In this document: in pieces, positions 22,297 through 33,832 of the stretch
Layout of the letters: every line of letters begins with the position of its first letter
How positions within the stretch are numbered: the stretch's first letter is position 1
Source: Mantis religiosa
Taxonomy: Eukaryota; Arthropoda; Insecta; Mantodea; Mantidae
Assembly (NCBI GenBank): GCA_030765055.1
Contig: CM060958.1
Span: 80,187,568 to 80,251,567 of the forward strand
DNA: 64,000 nt
Direction of reading: 5' to 3'
The notes under the pieces: model-generated
Told to the model about the DNA's origin: nothing
What the model saw: the letters and a program-made list of their open reading frames with translations, nothing else
Database searches by the model: none
Made by a program: the position numbers and the translations under genes

Positions 22297-22911
22297 ATAT
22301 AAGGGCGCTCAACTACGGCGGTCATCAGCGCCCTTTAAAAAACTAGTCATGGCAAAAGCCAGATATAAAACTTTCCAAAAACCATACAAGTGTAACAAAA
22401 CCTATTAAAAATACACGTACATAAAAACATCAATCAAAACCTACTAAAATTTTCGTTCACTAAATCCTAAACTCTAAACTAGACAAGAATCTAAAAACCT
22501 TCTCCACGGGTCTCCACGCACGGCCTACACGTGGGTGGGCCTGTTGACCGTCTCCCTCAACCACGAAGAGGAGCCCACACGAGGGAGACTGTTGGCTCGG
22601 GACCCCGGGTTCGCCAAACCCGTACCTACCGAAGTGGGCCCTAGGGGGACCAGGCTTGAGGAGACAGTACAACGCCTGGGATGAGAGCGAGAGAAGTGAA
22701 TAATAGTATGAGGGCGAAATAAATGATAGGAAAGATGGATGATGGAGGAAATTGGTGAAATGATGGTGGGAGAAACCGGAGAGCCCGGAGGAAACCCACC
22801 CCAGCGCAGTGGTGTGCGTCACAAATCTCACTTTGCAGTCGCCTGGGATCAAATCAGGCTGCCTAGGTGAGAGTCGAGCAGTATAATCACTGTGACATGT
22901 CGCGGCCTTAG
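22100..22911 (-). repeat. tRNA-headed SINE, family H, interrupted by element E
   Basis: The minus strand starts with a tRNA-like head (reversed B box GGGATCAAATCAGG near 22845-22858; end GCGGCCTTA at 22910). A body with GGGTTTCCTCCGGGCTCTCC follows (about 22801-22776), which I recall as common in arthropod repeats. At 22660 the element is broken by a nested insertion, and it probably resumes below 22225. The lower limit is uncertain. Confidence 0.55.
22228..22648 (-). mobile_element. Retroelement E with 3' hairpin and ATC-repeat tail
   Basis: Flanked by a perfect 12-bp duplication, ACCAGGCTTGAG (22214-22225 and 22649-22660). On the minus strand it begins near GGGTTTGGCGAACCCGGGG, itself a small inverted repeat, and runs to a hairpin with arms AAGGGCGCT (22301-22309) and AGCGCCCTT (22327-22335). 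It ends in about 22 ATC units (22228-22296). A hairpin plus short-repeat tail suggests 3' recognition by a LINE reverse transcriptase. A diverged second copy is at 40440-41295. No coding frame is supported. Confidence 0.75.
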
Positions 22912-24036
22912 AAGTTTTTAAGAACATGGAGATAGCAAATTGCGTTCCTTCTCAAAGGCAGCAGTTTGGGGAAGAAAAATTCTATGAATATCTTCACTAG
23001 GTACGTCACAGGCACAGAAAAGCTGCTACAGAAGTATTAATTTTTGAATTTTATTGTTTGTAATTTTAGAACCCTCAGAACCAATCTTTCTGAAGAAAAC
23101 AAACTCCCTCTACTTGAAGGTGCTAACTGGTAGAGAAAGTAGAACAAGGTTGGACGCTACATCCTCAGAGTTGGCATCTGAGAATATGCAAATGTGCCTC
23201 AGTTTGGCATACACACTGAGAACAAGATCCAGGGAGCAGTGATCATGATCAAAAGCAACCGACCATCGTTTCGACAAGAGAGTATTGTTAAGCAACAGCG
23301 CTAGAACTAAACAAGAGAAGGCGCCTTATTCACAGACTTGGAGAAGCACTTCCTTGTTTTAAATGGTTTATAGCTGTCATGCCTTAACTACCTACCATTA
23401 GGGATTTCATTACATTTGCCATCAAGAACGACGTTCCTAAAAACTGATAGCATCTTTCTTTTTTATGAACTTGGTGAATTAAGAAGGTTGCTGAAACACA
23501 TCAAGTGAATCCTTGAGAGCAGAATATTCATTCAGAAGCGTAGTCCTCATGGAGGCAAATAAAAGCTGTGTACGACTGTTCATTATTCATTTTCATTGTT
23601 GAATCCAAAGCATCATTAACTCTGCACAAACGGGTCCTTTTCTTTTCCCTTTAGGTAGACTAGAAGATTATATCAATTAAAAAAGAGAACTTATTATTAG
23701 TCTTGCTTATCTCTATAGTTTCGTTTTAATTAATTGCCTCTTTACTGTTTTCCCTAATTGCATTTCTTGGCTTACCCCAGAACAAATTTTCGTAGAGTCA
23801 TGAAATATTAACTCTGTTAGAAATCAACACTTTTAATCACTCCGAGAAGCCTATAACCATGATATGTGGCCCATATGTACACATTAATGTCGTATACTCA
23901 CATAACTTTCTCTTTGCATTATAAATACGCAGGCACTCCCTCTGTACTATATAAGTAATGGAATAGGTATTTACATTATATACAATAAAAAATTAGATAA
24001 TAGCATTTCACTTTTAGTAATTTATAATTTTTAATT
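22912..24036. other. No recognised gene
   Basis: TTTGTAATTTTAG at 23058-23070 resembles a splice acceptor followed by a 62-codon frame (23054-23242), but the protein is unrecognised and no partner exon was found. Confidence 0.3.
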
Positions 24037-24950
24037 TATTTCTAATCTTTCCTTTTACAACATCAAATGGAAATACAAAATCAGATTACAATTATAAAAT
24101 CCATACTTGAAATCATATCATGTTGCCCACCATTGACTAATAATTCGGTCCCCATACACCTAACCCTAGGTTTTTGTGTCTTGGAGGCCCTCTACTCCTT
24201 TTTACAGAATTTGCCATTTCACCTATCCCAATCTATATTTTTCTCTTAATTGTTCTTAGCCATCTATCTTTAACTTTCCCTAAATAATTCCTATATTTCT
24301 CCTGTTCTTTTCCCCTTTTACTGACAAAATGTTTTAATTACTACTTCACACCCCAAATTGTCCCATTTACGTAGCCAAGCCTGCTCTCTCCATGTCGTTG
24401 TTTGACTACAATTTAATATACAATGGAAATCTGCATTCTCTTCTCCACACAATGGACATTTATCTAGCTCCCTCTCTTGACCTATACCTTTCAAGTTTCT
24501 CACTCCTGTTCTCGCCCAAGCAAAACCTTCTCGCCCTAACTTACTACATATATTTAAATATCCTTCCCTCCCCAGGTTGTTTTTATTTCTCTGTATAATC
24601 TCAGTGAGCTGTTGTCACTTGTATTGGCGAAAATGTCTTGTCTGTCAATATCTTGTAATCTTAGCTTAACTTATTTCCAGAAGCCTCTATACCCATACTC
24701 TGCATTTATCAAAGAGTGACCCATACCTTCTGCTTCAACACGTCATTTATTTTATGCGCCCAAGACCCACCCCAGTTACTTCTCTTTTGAATATGAAAAC
24801 ATTCTTTAGTAATATTGCCAATTTTAGTATAATGTTTTGAGGTACATTTTGAAGCATCCTGCCTGGATACTATGTATACGTTTGTGTGTCTTTCAATAAC
24901 ATACACAAAAATGTAAAATCGGTTTAGCACCAAATTTGCTATTTGAGTTC
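24037..24950 (-). pseudogene. LINE family G 3' end, copy 1
   Basis: The minus strand reads, with frameshifts, an ORF2 C-terminal region: LRLQDIDRQDIFA and LRLYREIKTTWG near 24680-24580, then a zinc-knuckle-like motif CPLCGEENADFHCILNC (C-x2-C-x7-H-x4-C, about 24450-24400), then a basic tail. This motif is typical of the end of non-LTR reverse transcriptase proteins. The last 550 bp are over 90 percent identical by eye to 59443-60017. No catalytic domain remains in this 5'-truncated copy. Confidence 0.75.
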
Positions 24951-26543
24951 AGGATCGTCTATGATTACAAGCAAAGGTTTACCAGATACTCTTTACACTG
25001 AAAGATGACACCTCATCTTTTAAAATTACATTGTATAATCGGTAAACTGTAATATAAATTCAGAAACTTACAACACAAAAATGAATATCTTATTGAAGGC
25101 AAAAAATTCATGCCATTACCAAGGTATTCTTATTGATTTGAATTTTAAAATATATATTGTTTTGCAGATCAAAAATCACTTTTCGCTTTTTCTCATGTTC
25201 ATGCAGAGGGTAAGACCATCGCATAGCGACCCGACTTTAAAATATCACTATCATATATTGTACCGTTATAAACTGAAAATGTATATTAAATGAAATTTAT
25301 TTGCATTAACTAGATAATCTGGACGTGAAAGAAGGAAATTTAGACCGGAACAAGCCGAGGTTTAATCCATGAAGCTGACAATAATATTAAGATAATTCAT
25401 GATCGTTTTACCAGGAATAGTACTAAATAATATATATATACTGGAATCAAGATCAAATAAAATAACTTAACTTGTTACTTCATAACGGGGTACAAATTTA
25501 TAACCTAATCACAAAGAAAATTAAATACAATGACAAGAAAAGATTCAGAAGACATGTGATATTATTTTTAATAAATCAGTGCTTCTATAGTACTCAAGAG
25601 TTCTTCGAATATTTTAGACGCCAGATTAAGTAGAGTGAATGATCACATGAGAAAAATTTTATGTTATTTTTATGTATATCTAACGGTTGTCAATTCTTGT
25701 ATATTCTATTTTGTATACTTTCAATTTTGTATTGTATCTTACCAAAGCAAATATTTATGTATAGAAATTAAATGCTAAATAATGATGGAAAAGTTTTCGT
25801 ATGATTAGTCCGCAGGAAAGTGAGTAGGGAAATCATGTAAATGTAACGGCAGCAATTATGTATGTTTAATTAGTTAGTGGATTAAGAAAATACTTAGGCA
25901 GGCCTTGTCAAATAACGCTACATCACCATTATTATCTTATCCATAAATATCGGTAGCCCAACTGGTATCAAATCAGCAGACCTTACTGCATGTCATATAG
26001 AAAATGTTGCTTTTAAAATACCGCATTGTGAGAAAGCAATTTTACAACTTTACAACCAAAGTATACACATAGTATAAGAAATATATAAATGTAAACATTT
26101 TAATATTCGCTAACGATGAATGAGACCACCAAATAGATTCTTATGTTTTATATTAATTAGACTATAGGTGTTCAACGTATATAGAGCCTAAATTGGATAT
26201 TATACAGAAAAGTGGGTGAGAGCAGGTTGCACATTAGCATTTCTCTGAATAACAAAACCTGCTAATATAGCAAATAAGAATGAATGAAGAGAGGGTGTAC
26301 CACTTCTGCCCGTTTTACGCCTTCCTTTTCCTCTCTATCTTTCTTTTCTTAGTGGCATTTCTCATCTGCTTTCATGTGTTCTACCAACTATAATGTACTG
26401 TGAATCGTATTGTATGAAAACCCATGAGATATGGCGTTATTTGCATATCTACTATCAGGAACTGGCGATCGAAGAGTTTTAGAAAGATAAAGATGAAATT
26501 CTAGGTTTGTATATATAATTGTATCTCACAGTATATGACATAA
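24951..26543. other. 1.6 kb AT-rich interval, nothing recognised
   Basis: Short frames only, for example 25081-25293. No inverted termini or tRNA-like boxes. Confidence 0.4.
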
Positions 26544-26545
26544 TA

Positions 26546-27881
26546 CGAAGGGGTACCCAAAAGAAATCGGACTCCGAGGGCGCTGCCACTCGTAGAAGTA
26601 GTACAGGGTTCTCACGATAGATGGTGTTAGTAGAGACCTTCATGAAAGAGCTGTGCAGACGTCGTCAGTGTAGAGCTGAACGTGCAAGTGTGGTATTGTG
26701 TTTCTCTGACTGTAGGCGGGTTACCTCTGCGAAGTCGTTGTGGCAACTTTAAAAGAACAAAGATTGTGTGTGAAATATTGTTTCCTGCTTTAAAAACTGC
26801 ATCGGAGACACACCAAATGCTTCAGGAAGCTTTCCGGGAGGCCGCTATGAGCCGTACAGGATTTCAAGTGGTTTAGGCGCTTTAATCGTGGTGAGATGTA
26901 AGTTAAAGGCCAAGCTCGTTCTGGACGCCATCAACATCGCGAAATGAGGAAGAACATTGAAAAGGTCCGCCAAAAGATCAACGATGATCGTCGCCAAAAG
27001 ATGAACCAAATTTCAGCAGCGACAGGAATCAGTTGGAACTCGTGCCAGCGGATTTTGAGGGAGGATTTGCACATGAGACGTGTTGCAGCTAAATATGTCC
27101 CGCGCCATCTCACACAGGAGCACAAAACCATCCGCATGAATGTGTGTCAGGACTTGAAAACTGAGATTGCACGTGATCCAAACTTCTTGAACAAAGTCAT
27201 TACAGGGGATGAGAGATGGTGTTATGGGTATGACCCAGAAACCAAGCAAGCGTCAAGCCAGTGGAAGACTACCAACTCTCCCAGACCAAAAAAACAAAAA
27301 AACAAAAAAACAAGGCAAGTGCGGTCAAATGTGAAGACGATGATCATTGCCCTTTTTTGAGGTTCATGGAATTGTGCATCGGGAATTCGTACCCCCTGGC
27401 CAAATTGTTAACCAGCACTTTTACTTGGATGTTTTAAGGCGTCTGCGAGAATGTGAGGAGGAAACGCCCGGAACTTTGGTGATCAGGTGACTGGTTTCTG
27501 CATCACGACAACGCTCCAGCACACACGGCCTTACGAGTGAGCCACTATTTGGCATCTCAGAGGTGGTCTGTCGTTGCCCACGCTCCGTATTCGCCGGACC
27601 TTGTCCCGTGCGACATTATGCTATTTCCACGAATGAAAAAAAAAAAAACGCTAAAGGGGGAGCGTTATGACGGTGTGGAGGCGGTAAAAACAGCTTCCAG
27701 GGTACTGTACAGTATCAAACTTGAAGAGTTCTAAACATGCTTCCAAAATTGGGAAAAGAGTCTTGACAAGTGCATCGCATGTAATGGAGAGCATTTTGAA
27801 GGTGACTGAAGTAATTTTGTAAAAAGGTTCATCAATAAAGTTTTTATGACAACAATCCAGTTTCTTTTGGGTCTCCCCTCG
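26546..27881 (+). mobile_element. Full-length mariner transposon, 1,336 bp
   Basis: Flanked by TA (26544-26545 and 27882-27883). Inverted ends of about 28 bp begin CGAAGGGGTACCCAAAAG on the left and CGAGGGGAGACCCAAAAG on the right (complemented). Length, TA duplication and a D34D-type transposase frame identify a mariner. The transposase is frameshifted, so the copy is not autonomous as it stands. The low sequence decay suggests a fairly young insertion. Confidence 0.95.
26682..27809 (+). pseudogene. Mariner transposase, frameshifted
   Basis: The N-terminal helix-turn-helix part is readable (ALKTASETHQMLQEAF..AMSR, about 26790-26860). It shifts frame near 26870 into a second segment, 26944-27360, that contains the first catalytic motif TGDERW (about 27205) and SPRPKK. 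Another shift leads to HHDNAPAH (about 27507-27530, second aspartate) and, after one more, PYSPDLVPCD (about 27587-27616, third aspartate). Spacing fits D34D. The C-terminus ends with GEHFEGD and TGA at 27807-27809. All three aspartates survive, but at least three frameshifts and an expanded A-rich tract (27288-27315) break the gene. Confidence 0.9.
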
Positions 27882-27883
27882 TA

Positions 27884-28714
27884 CTTTGTATTTTCTTCTG
27901 CATATTTAAAGTTGGCCTAACAATATAAAACCACGCACTGAGCAGGCATTTAAATGCATTTGAGTCCTTGTGCGTTTTGTGTACAATTATAAACTTTTGC
28001 TGCATATCAGTCACTGCCCAATTTTCTTAACAGTCATAAAGAAAAGCATTGACAGCCGAAGGCATATTAAACAGTATTATTTCCAGAATGCATATTTGTA
28101 CTCCTTTGTTTATTCTGATGTTAAGTGAATTTTTCATTTGGTTCACAGAGATATGGCCATAACTAAATATGCCCCTAAATAAAATAATAGCTATAAAACT
28201 ATGTGAAAGCATCTACCGTTTAGACATAATAAATAGCACTGGAGTGCTGGCTAATCTGTCTTCAGACGCTGAAAAATAATTTTGGTACAGTCAAATATTA
28301 CCATAAATGAGTTACATACTTGCTCCAGCATCGTAATATATTGGAAGTTAAAGTATTTCAACTGAAAGACAACTCCAGAAAATGCGAGAGTAGCAGAGAT
28401 CGTCATTTATTAAGCACATTTTTTTCAAAATTCTTGTTGGGTGTATTTCCTTTCTCTGCAACCTGGATAACAGATATGCACGCGATCTTGTCCGATAATG
28501 GATCAGAGGTATGCATGCAACGTAAACTGAAACAAGATGGGCATTGAAGTGTCTTATTTTATAGAACCGCAAAAGAGCATTATAGATAATGTTTAACCAC
28601 CACCATACCAAAATTATATATCATTACGCGATACTGAAAAATAGGTATTTTATATTAGACATAGATAATCTTTGTAAAGTGTCGAATTTTCTCTAGAGTC
28701 AAATAGCAGGTACA
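27884..28714. other. No recognised gene
   Basis: AT-rich with short overlapping frames on both strands. Confidence 0.4.
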
Positions 28715-29880
28715 GAGCGGGATGGCTCAGGCAGTTTCGTCTGTGGCCCGCATTCGGTAGGCCTGGGTTCGATTCCCATAGCCGACCTTTCTGGGGAGCT
28801 TTTGGTGCTCTTCCCGGGTCGTTGGGCGAATACTGACCCTCGATATCATCTTCATTATTCCTCGGGCCCAAAAGACCTCGTTGTCGACGGGCCCTAAAAC
28901 ACCGCTAATCCAATCGAATCTTCACTATCCCGTAGGGGAGGGCATCCGTACACTTCAGCTGCCGTGGTGCGGGTGCTGCGGACCCCTAGCATTCGTGGCA
29001 CCTCTGATGTTACTAGAGGAACCTCGGGCCGAACATTCGAGCCCCTCTCTGATAGGGAGTTGTTCGGATTGGGTTGGACTCGAGGGGGCAGTGTTTCTTG
29101 ACACCCGTGGGAGATCGGGTACGTCTCCGGACGGGGTTGAGGGAAGCCATTAATATTCCCGCGTACAAGCCAGCAGAGCTAGTAGAAGATGTGCTAGATC
29201 ACCAGGCGGCCCTACCGAGGTTAATCGGTAGCCTACCCACTTTGGTGTTTGCGCGTGTAAGTAGCTTATCCACTTTCATCCCGTCTTGAGTCAACCGTCC
29301 ACCATCCCGTCTCTAGGTCTTGCCCTATGGAAAGGCCCACGGAGGGGCCGGGCGCCCTTTCGGGACAGCTCGGTAACTCCCTGGTCGAAGGACACCCCGG
29401 TCCTTGGTCCTACGGGTCCAAGATTAATGGGAATAGATCCTCTGGCATTAATTGAATCTTCGTTATCATTTCACATCATTTCTCATCTGGTGGTGTCTTT
29501 AGGGTAGAAGTGTAGGCGGTGAATTGCGAGATGATATGCTCTGAGGTAAACTATTTCCTCCTCCGGTAGGTCGGTTGCCGGTCTCCTCGCTTCTGCCGGG
29601 TTCATATCGGGACCACCAGCCAGGGAAATTTGGGACTTTGCTATTGGGCTTGTTGCCGTCCCGCAGTAGGGGAGTGGTTTCGTTGTCCTGGCCTGTCAGG
29701 GGAAGTCTCTAAGTAATGTGTAGGGACCCTGCCCTCACCACTACCTTGGCTCCTTGAGTCGGACGCCCTCTGTCTCCTCTCGCCTCAACCATCCTCCAGG
29801 AGGTGCCGCACTTGGGGGCACAATGTAAACAGCATGGTGGTCTACACACCGAATGTAGCGGAGCTACATAAACGACATCT
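28715..29880 (+). repeat. Family C long tRNA-headed repeat, copy 2
   Basis: The head (GAGCGGGATGGCTCAGGC, then GGGTTCGATTCCCATAGCC) and following GTTGGGCGAATACTG match copy 1 at 17638. A GC-rich segment of about 350 bp absent from copy 1 follows (28840-29190), then modules B (29192-29288), C (29318-29455), A (29461-29674) and D (29675-29870). Several frames are open but no domain is recognisable, and they overlap the repeat modules. It abuts a LINE remnant at its right edge. Confidence 0.75.
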
Positions 29881-29934
29881 ACTTTGGCCCTACTAATAGT
29901 AGCGGGAATTTGGCCTATTGACTATATCATTAGA

Positions 29935-30780
29935 TTAAGGGGTGCAGCTTATTGGCTAAAGAAGTAAGAATATGGAAATGTTTTTAAAATTATGGGAAAA
30001 ATTATTTATTACAAGAATGGCAAGAAGAGTGGGATAATGCACACGTAGGAAGAAGAATACATGATTTATATCCGGACATTAATTAGAGGCTAAAATTGGT
30101 ACTTATAAAACAAAGAAAATGATTGTTTCACTTTGTTACAGAACATGGCCCATACAAAGTATATTTAAAGAGAATAGGGAAGAAGAACTAGATTTATGTG
30201 AGCAATGTAACTGTTTAGATTCGCCTGAACATGTTATTTTTGAGTGCAATAAATATAGTGAAGTAGTAGAAGATGGTCGAAGGAAACTTCAAGGAAAATA
30301 TTTATGGAACATCTTAAGAGATGCAGAAGAATATGTACATTTAGAAAATATGTCTCAAATAATATCCGTTAAGTCGTTGGAAGAATATATGACCCGCGAT
30401 AAAATATTTCAAGAAAGAAATGTAAGAACATTTCCATCTATGAGAAAAGAATATAAGTTAAGAGATCGTCGGAGGGAAATAGGACCAAGAGAAACTGAAG
30501 ATACAGATTACCAGACTTGAAGACCTGATTTAAGACGCCAATTATGGACATCAGAAAGAAGAGAGAAAGACAGAAAGACCATAGACAGAAAGAGAATACC
30601 AGGAGAGGGAAGATATATATGGAGAGTATCAGAGCGGACAGATACAACTGATTATGCAGAAGCGGAGAGATGACTACCCGGATGTCTGGAACTGACGAAC
30701 CAGCTCCATCTACTGATGCCAGTTCCTTTAGGAGATGGATACCAGTAGGAAGCATTGGGTACCAGTTGCAGAAGAGGAAA
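29935..30780 (+). pseudogene. LINE ORF2 C-terminal remnant
   Basis: Plus-strand frames read EWQEEWDNAHVGRRIHDLYPD (one stop soon after), then 30119-30520, which has a C-terminal zinc-knuckle-like motif CEQCNCLDSPEHVIFEC (C-x2-C-x7-H-x4-C, about 30202-30252). This pairing of EW..eWd..--GR-iHdl-Pd and CxxC..H..C is typical of the tail of insect non-LTR reverse transcriptase proteins. No polymerase motifs are present. A probable 3' untranslated part with AATAAA-type signals follows to about 31050. It is not the same family as the copies at 24.0 and 59.4 kb. Confidence 0.75.
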
Positions 30781-31130
30781 TTTTAAAATTTCAGTAAACA
30801 GTCTTTCGTAGCTTGTTATAGGAATTAAAGCTGTAGTAGAAATGTAGATTTGATTTATATTGTTGAAGTAGAAGTAAAGTAGAAAAATAGACTGTTTTAG
30901 ATAGATTATATTTGTAAGGTTACTGGAATCCAGTAATATTTAGGTTTAGTTAGTTCGTTAAGGTAGAAAGTAGATTATATCTGCAAAATTTGTAAATTGT
31001 TTTGTGAAATCTGATTCAGAAGTTAATAAAGTTAAAAATAAAGTTTGCCTAATAAGGACTGGTATAGATTCCAGAAATCGGGATACTAGATATGCAGATT
31101 TTATTTTATTTTATTTTATTTCATTTTTAC
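30781..31130 (+). repeat. LINE 3' untranslated region and (TTTTA)n tract
   Basis: AT-rich tail with TTAATAAAGTT and AAAATAAAG near 31024-31040. A short TTTTA repeat runs at 31098-31122. Assignment to the upstream LINE is inferred from position. Confidence 0.45.
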
Positions 31131-32360
31131 ATACCGAACCCCCTCCGTAGTGAGAACCTAATCCAATATAGCAGGGCAAGCAAAAGAATAAGAAGAATAA
31201 TTTGCGAAACAAAAATACATTATTATTCAATAATGCCTAATCTAATATAGTGACAAAGACACAATCTCTTTCTTAGTGTAAACTTCAATTTCCCTTTAAT
31301 TACCTGAAAAATACGAAACAAACATCCTATATCTATAATGAGCAGAAGCATATTTTATACGCCACCAAATTCGTAACATTTTCCAGACTGCACATTCTCT
31401 TAAAACAAATATTCTTTGTCATAAATTGCAGATGACTCTCGTGGCAAGCAAAATAAGATTAACAATTCAAGTTTCTTCTTGAATTTCTTCAGGCATAAAA
31501 CATTCGTTGCATGAATTACTGATTTTGACATACAGTTTACCATTTGTTATTTTTACATCACCATGGTTACGATTCTTCGCTATTCAAAGCCTCTAATATA
31601 TTCCTATACCTAGTATAAACATAGATTCTAAATATTTTGTCAAACAATTATTTTAATATTTCTATAATTGAAAATTCAATTCAATTTTTCTCATAAAATT
31701 ACGTATGGGACTAGCGAGGTTTAATGTTTAAAAAAGGTTCTTGAAATTTAACGCCTCGGACATTAAATGTTTTCACTCCCTTCTAAATGTCAACTTACCT
31801 AACAAGTCCCGTAAACGACTAGTACTTTTATCCTAAAGAAGTACCTATAGCTGCTCTTCCAGTCATTATTAATGAATCGGGCAATCATTACAATATTGCC
31901 ACTAATGATCGTCACTGATCAAACCTCAGACTCCCATTTAGCCAAAGTTGGTTAATTGATTCTGTCTGAAGAAGTGAGGATGGAGGTAGAAGTGTTTCGC
32001 GCATTGAGTCCTTGTTTTGTAAAAGATTCTATGAACACATCTTCTCTGAACTGTTTTTATCACACAGCTAAATTAATTAATCACTTTTTTATCTAGACGT
32101 CCTCTACTTACAAAATAAACTATACCTCCTTTGGGTTTACTTCTAGGAGCGGCCATAAAACTAGCAGGTTAATGGCAGTAAAGGAGAGCAAAAACCATAT
32201 TTGTGAAGTAGTAGGTCCATTGATACTTACGTCTTCAGTCTAGGACTGATCGGATGAAAGTCTTTGCCATACCACACATAGACAGGCCAGTATATGGTTT
32301 TACCCCTCAGTACGTCTCTTTGTCTTTAATGAGGGATAAGTAAATACAAACATGACTTTT
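31131..32360. other. No recognised gene
   Basis: 1.2 kb of AT-rich DNA without supported frames or repeats. Confidence 0.4.
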
Positions 32361-32598
32361 TTTTTCTAAATTTACGTCCTCCAACGTTGTCATATCGGAT
32401 GATCAATGAAATGGGTGGAGTGATGCTCAAATGAGTCTATGGTCCGTACAGCTTAGAGTTACCAAACATTCATATTTTAGGGTAAGGGAAACCACCGGAA
32501 AAGCCTTATCCAGATAATTCACCCTGACCGAGGTTCGAACTCGCGACCTCTTGAACGTGAGGCAGAAACGGTACCATTTGCACTACCAAAGCGAGCAC
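32361..32598 (-). repeat. Family A SINE, near full length
   Basis: T run at 32359-32367 (A tail), GTCCTCCAACGTTG body start, reversed B box CCGAGGTTCGAACTCGCG near 32528, and tRNA head ending at GCGAGCACC near 32598. Confidence 0.85.
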
Positions 32599-32795
32599 CA
32601 AGCAATCATATAAGAGGCATGAATGCTTATGTTATTTTAAATATAGAGCTAATTGGGTAAACTATAACATGGTAAGCACGTGTAACCACAGAAACTTTGG
32701 AAATTATGTTATATGTAAAAGAGAGAAGGACTGTACCGTATTTTAGAACAAGTCTGGGAAAGAGTACTGCGAAGGCGTGAACACAGAAGTCCATT

Positions 32796-32945
32796 TTCTC
32801 GTAATTTGCGTCTTCTAACTTTAAGTCATATCGGATAATGAATGAAATGGGTAAAATGATGCTGAAATGAGCCCAGGCTACATAGAGCTTACAGTTACCT
32901 GACATTCGGGTAAAACCTGGAAAATCCCGGGAAAACGTTATCCCA
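32796..32945 (-). repeat. Family A SINE fragment
   Basis: Body only: GTCTTCTAACTTTAAGTCAT through GAAAATCCCGGGAAAAC. The tRNA head is missing. A GC-rich segment follows on the right (32945-33110). Confidence 0.75.
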
Positions 32946-33197
32946 GGGGAAGACAGGGAGTGGCGGTGTAACGTCAGCTCCGCCAGCTCTAAACGCCAAA
33001 TATACCCCCGAACGAAAGGCAGGTTAGCATGAGACGTCACCGCGCTGATTTCTGCTGCCCAAGAGGAAGCAAACAGTTTGATGTGTCGGGGTTCCGACAG
33101 TGTAGGAAAGGCAGGAAGCTTATCGCATATTAATAACAAGTACAACTTACATCTTGGGTATATAAATATGAGTAGCTGGCGAGCTTAATTTGTAATA

Positions 33198-33517
33198 TTA
33201 CTCACTCAGACTGGGAAGATGTTCACCATTTCTTCCAAAAGCGCTTTTCGGTCTTTGCTTCAGACCATTTTCAGTGGATGCTGCTCCAAGTATTGTCGGC
33301 GGACGCAAACTTGACTCTCCAAGAAAATTAAGGCTCCTTCCCTTGAAGATCTCCTGATTTTTAATACCAACATTTGGGACTGGAACATTGGGGCTGGACA
33401 CAGATGATTGGTTGTCACCTGTGGTATTAACTGGTTGCAGATGCTTCATCTCTGGATGTGAAGAAGCTGAACCGTTGGATTGTTGTGGCAAATATGCTGC
33501 CTCTTCTATCTCAGTTT
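33198..33517 (-). CDS. Putative terminal exon of an unrecognised protein (left arm)
   Basis: On the minus strand, ATATTTTTCCAG just above 33517 looks like a splice acceptor (pyrimidine tract plus AG). The frame then stays open for 105 codons to TAA at 33200-33198. The peptide is polar and low in hydrophobic residues. Readable parts are EIEEAAYLPQQSNGS, NVPVPNVGIKNQEIF and LKQRPKSAFGRNGEHLPSL. I do not recognise the family. If the acceptor is real, the intron phase leaves two bases of a split codon at the exon start. Upstream exons would lie at higher coordinates but none was identified, so this may be a displaced exon or part of an unrecognised repeat. Confidence 0.4.
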
Positions 33518-33535
33518 CTGGAAAAATATTATATC

Positions 33536-33795
33536 ATCCAGATATGAAGCCACACCAACCTGTTAATACTACAGGTGACAACCAATAATCTGTGTCCAGC
33601 CCCAATGTTCCAGTCCCAAATGTTGGTATTAAAAATCAGGAGATCTTCAAGGGAAGGAACCTTAATTCTCTTGGAGAGTCAAGTTTGTGTCCGCCGACAG
33701 TAGTTGTAGCAGCAACCTCTGAAGATGGTCTGAAGCAAAGACCGAAAAGCGCTTTTGTAAGAAATGGTGAACACCTGCCCAGTCTGAGTGAGTAA
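33536..33795 (+). pseudogene. Inverted partial copy of the exon (right arm)
   Basis: Homologous to the last 80-odd codons of the left-arm frame, on the opposite strand. A C-to-A change makes an early TAA at 33588-33590 (ACCAATAATC versus ACCAATCATC). After that the frame reopens at 33592 and ends at the same terminal SLSE plus stop as the left arm. The acceptor and the first 23 or so codons are missing. The remaining differences are partly conservative, so the two coding arms have not diverged randomly for long. Confidence 0.55.
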
Positions 33796-33832
33796 TATTA
33801 CAAATTAGGCATGCCTGCTACTCATATTTATA

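Larger units (their letters stand above)
33166..33832. repeat. Large inverted duplication containing an exon-like coding segment
   Basis: Sequence from 33445 down to 33166 (minus) matches 33536 up to 33832 (plus), closely by eye, around a 90-bp centre. Both arms contain the same C-terminal coding sequence, stop codon and roughly 35 bp of 3' flank (ending CTACTCATATTTATATA). The arms diverge abruptly outside. A transcript across the locus would fold into a hairpin of nearly 280 bp. Arms that keep coding similarity suggest either a fairly recent duplication or gene conversion. Confidence 0.85.

Noticed and set aside
22049..22325. Polyhistidine and polyserine frames
   Set aside because: Artefacts of the GAT repeat tail of element E.
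32627..33145. 172-codon minus-strand frame
   Set aside because: It runs through a family A SINE body and has no recognisable domain.
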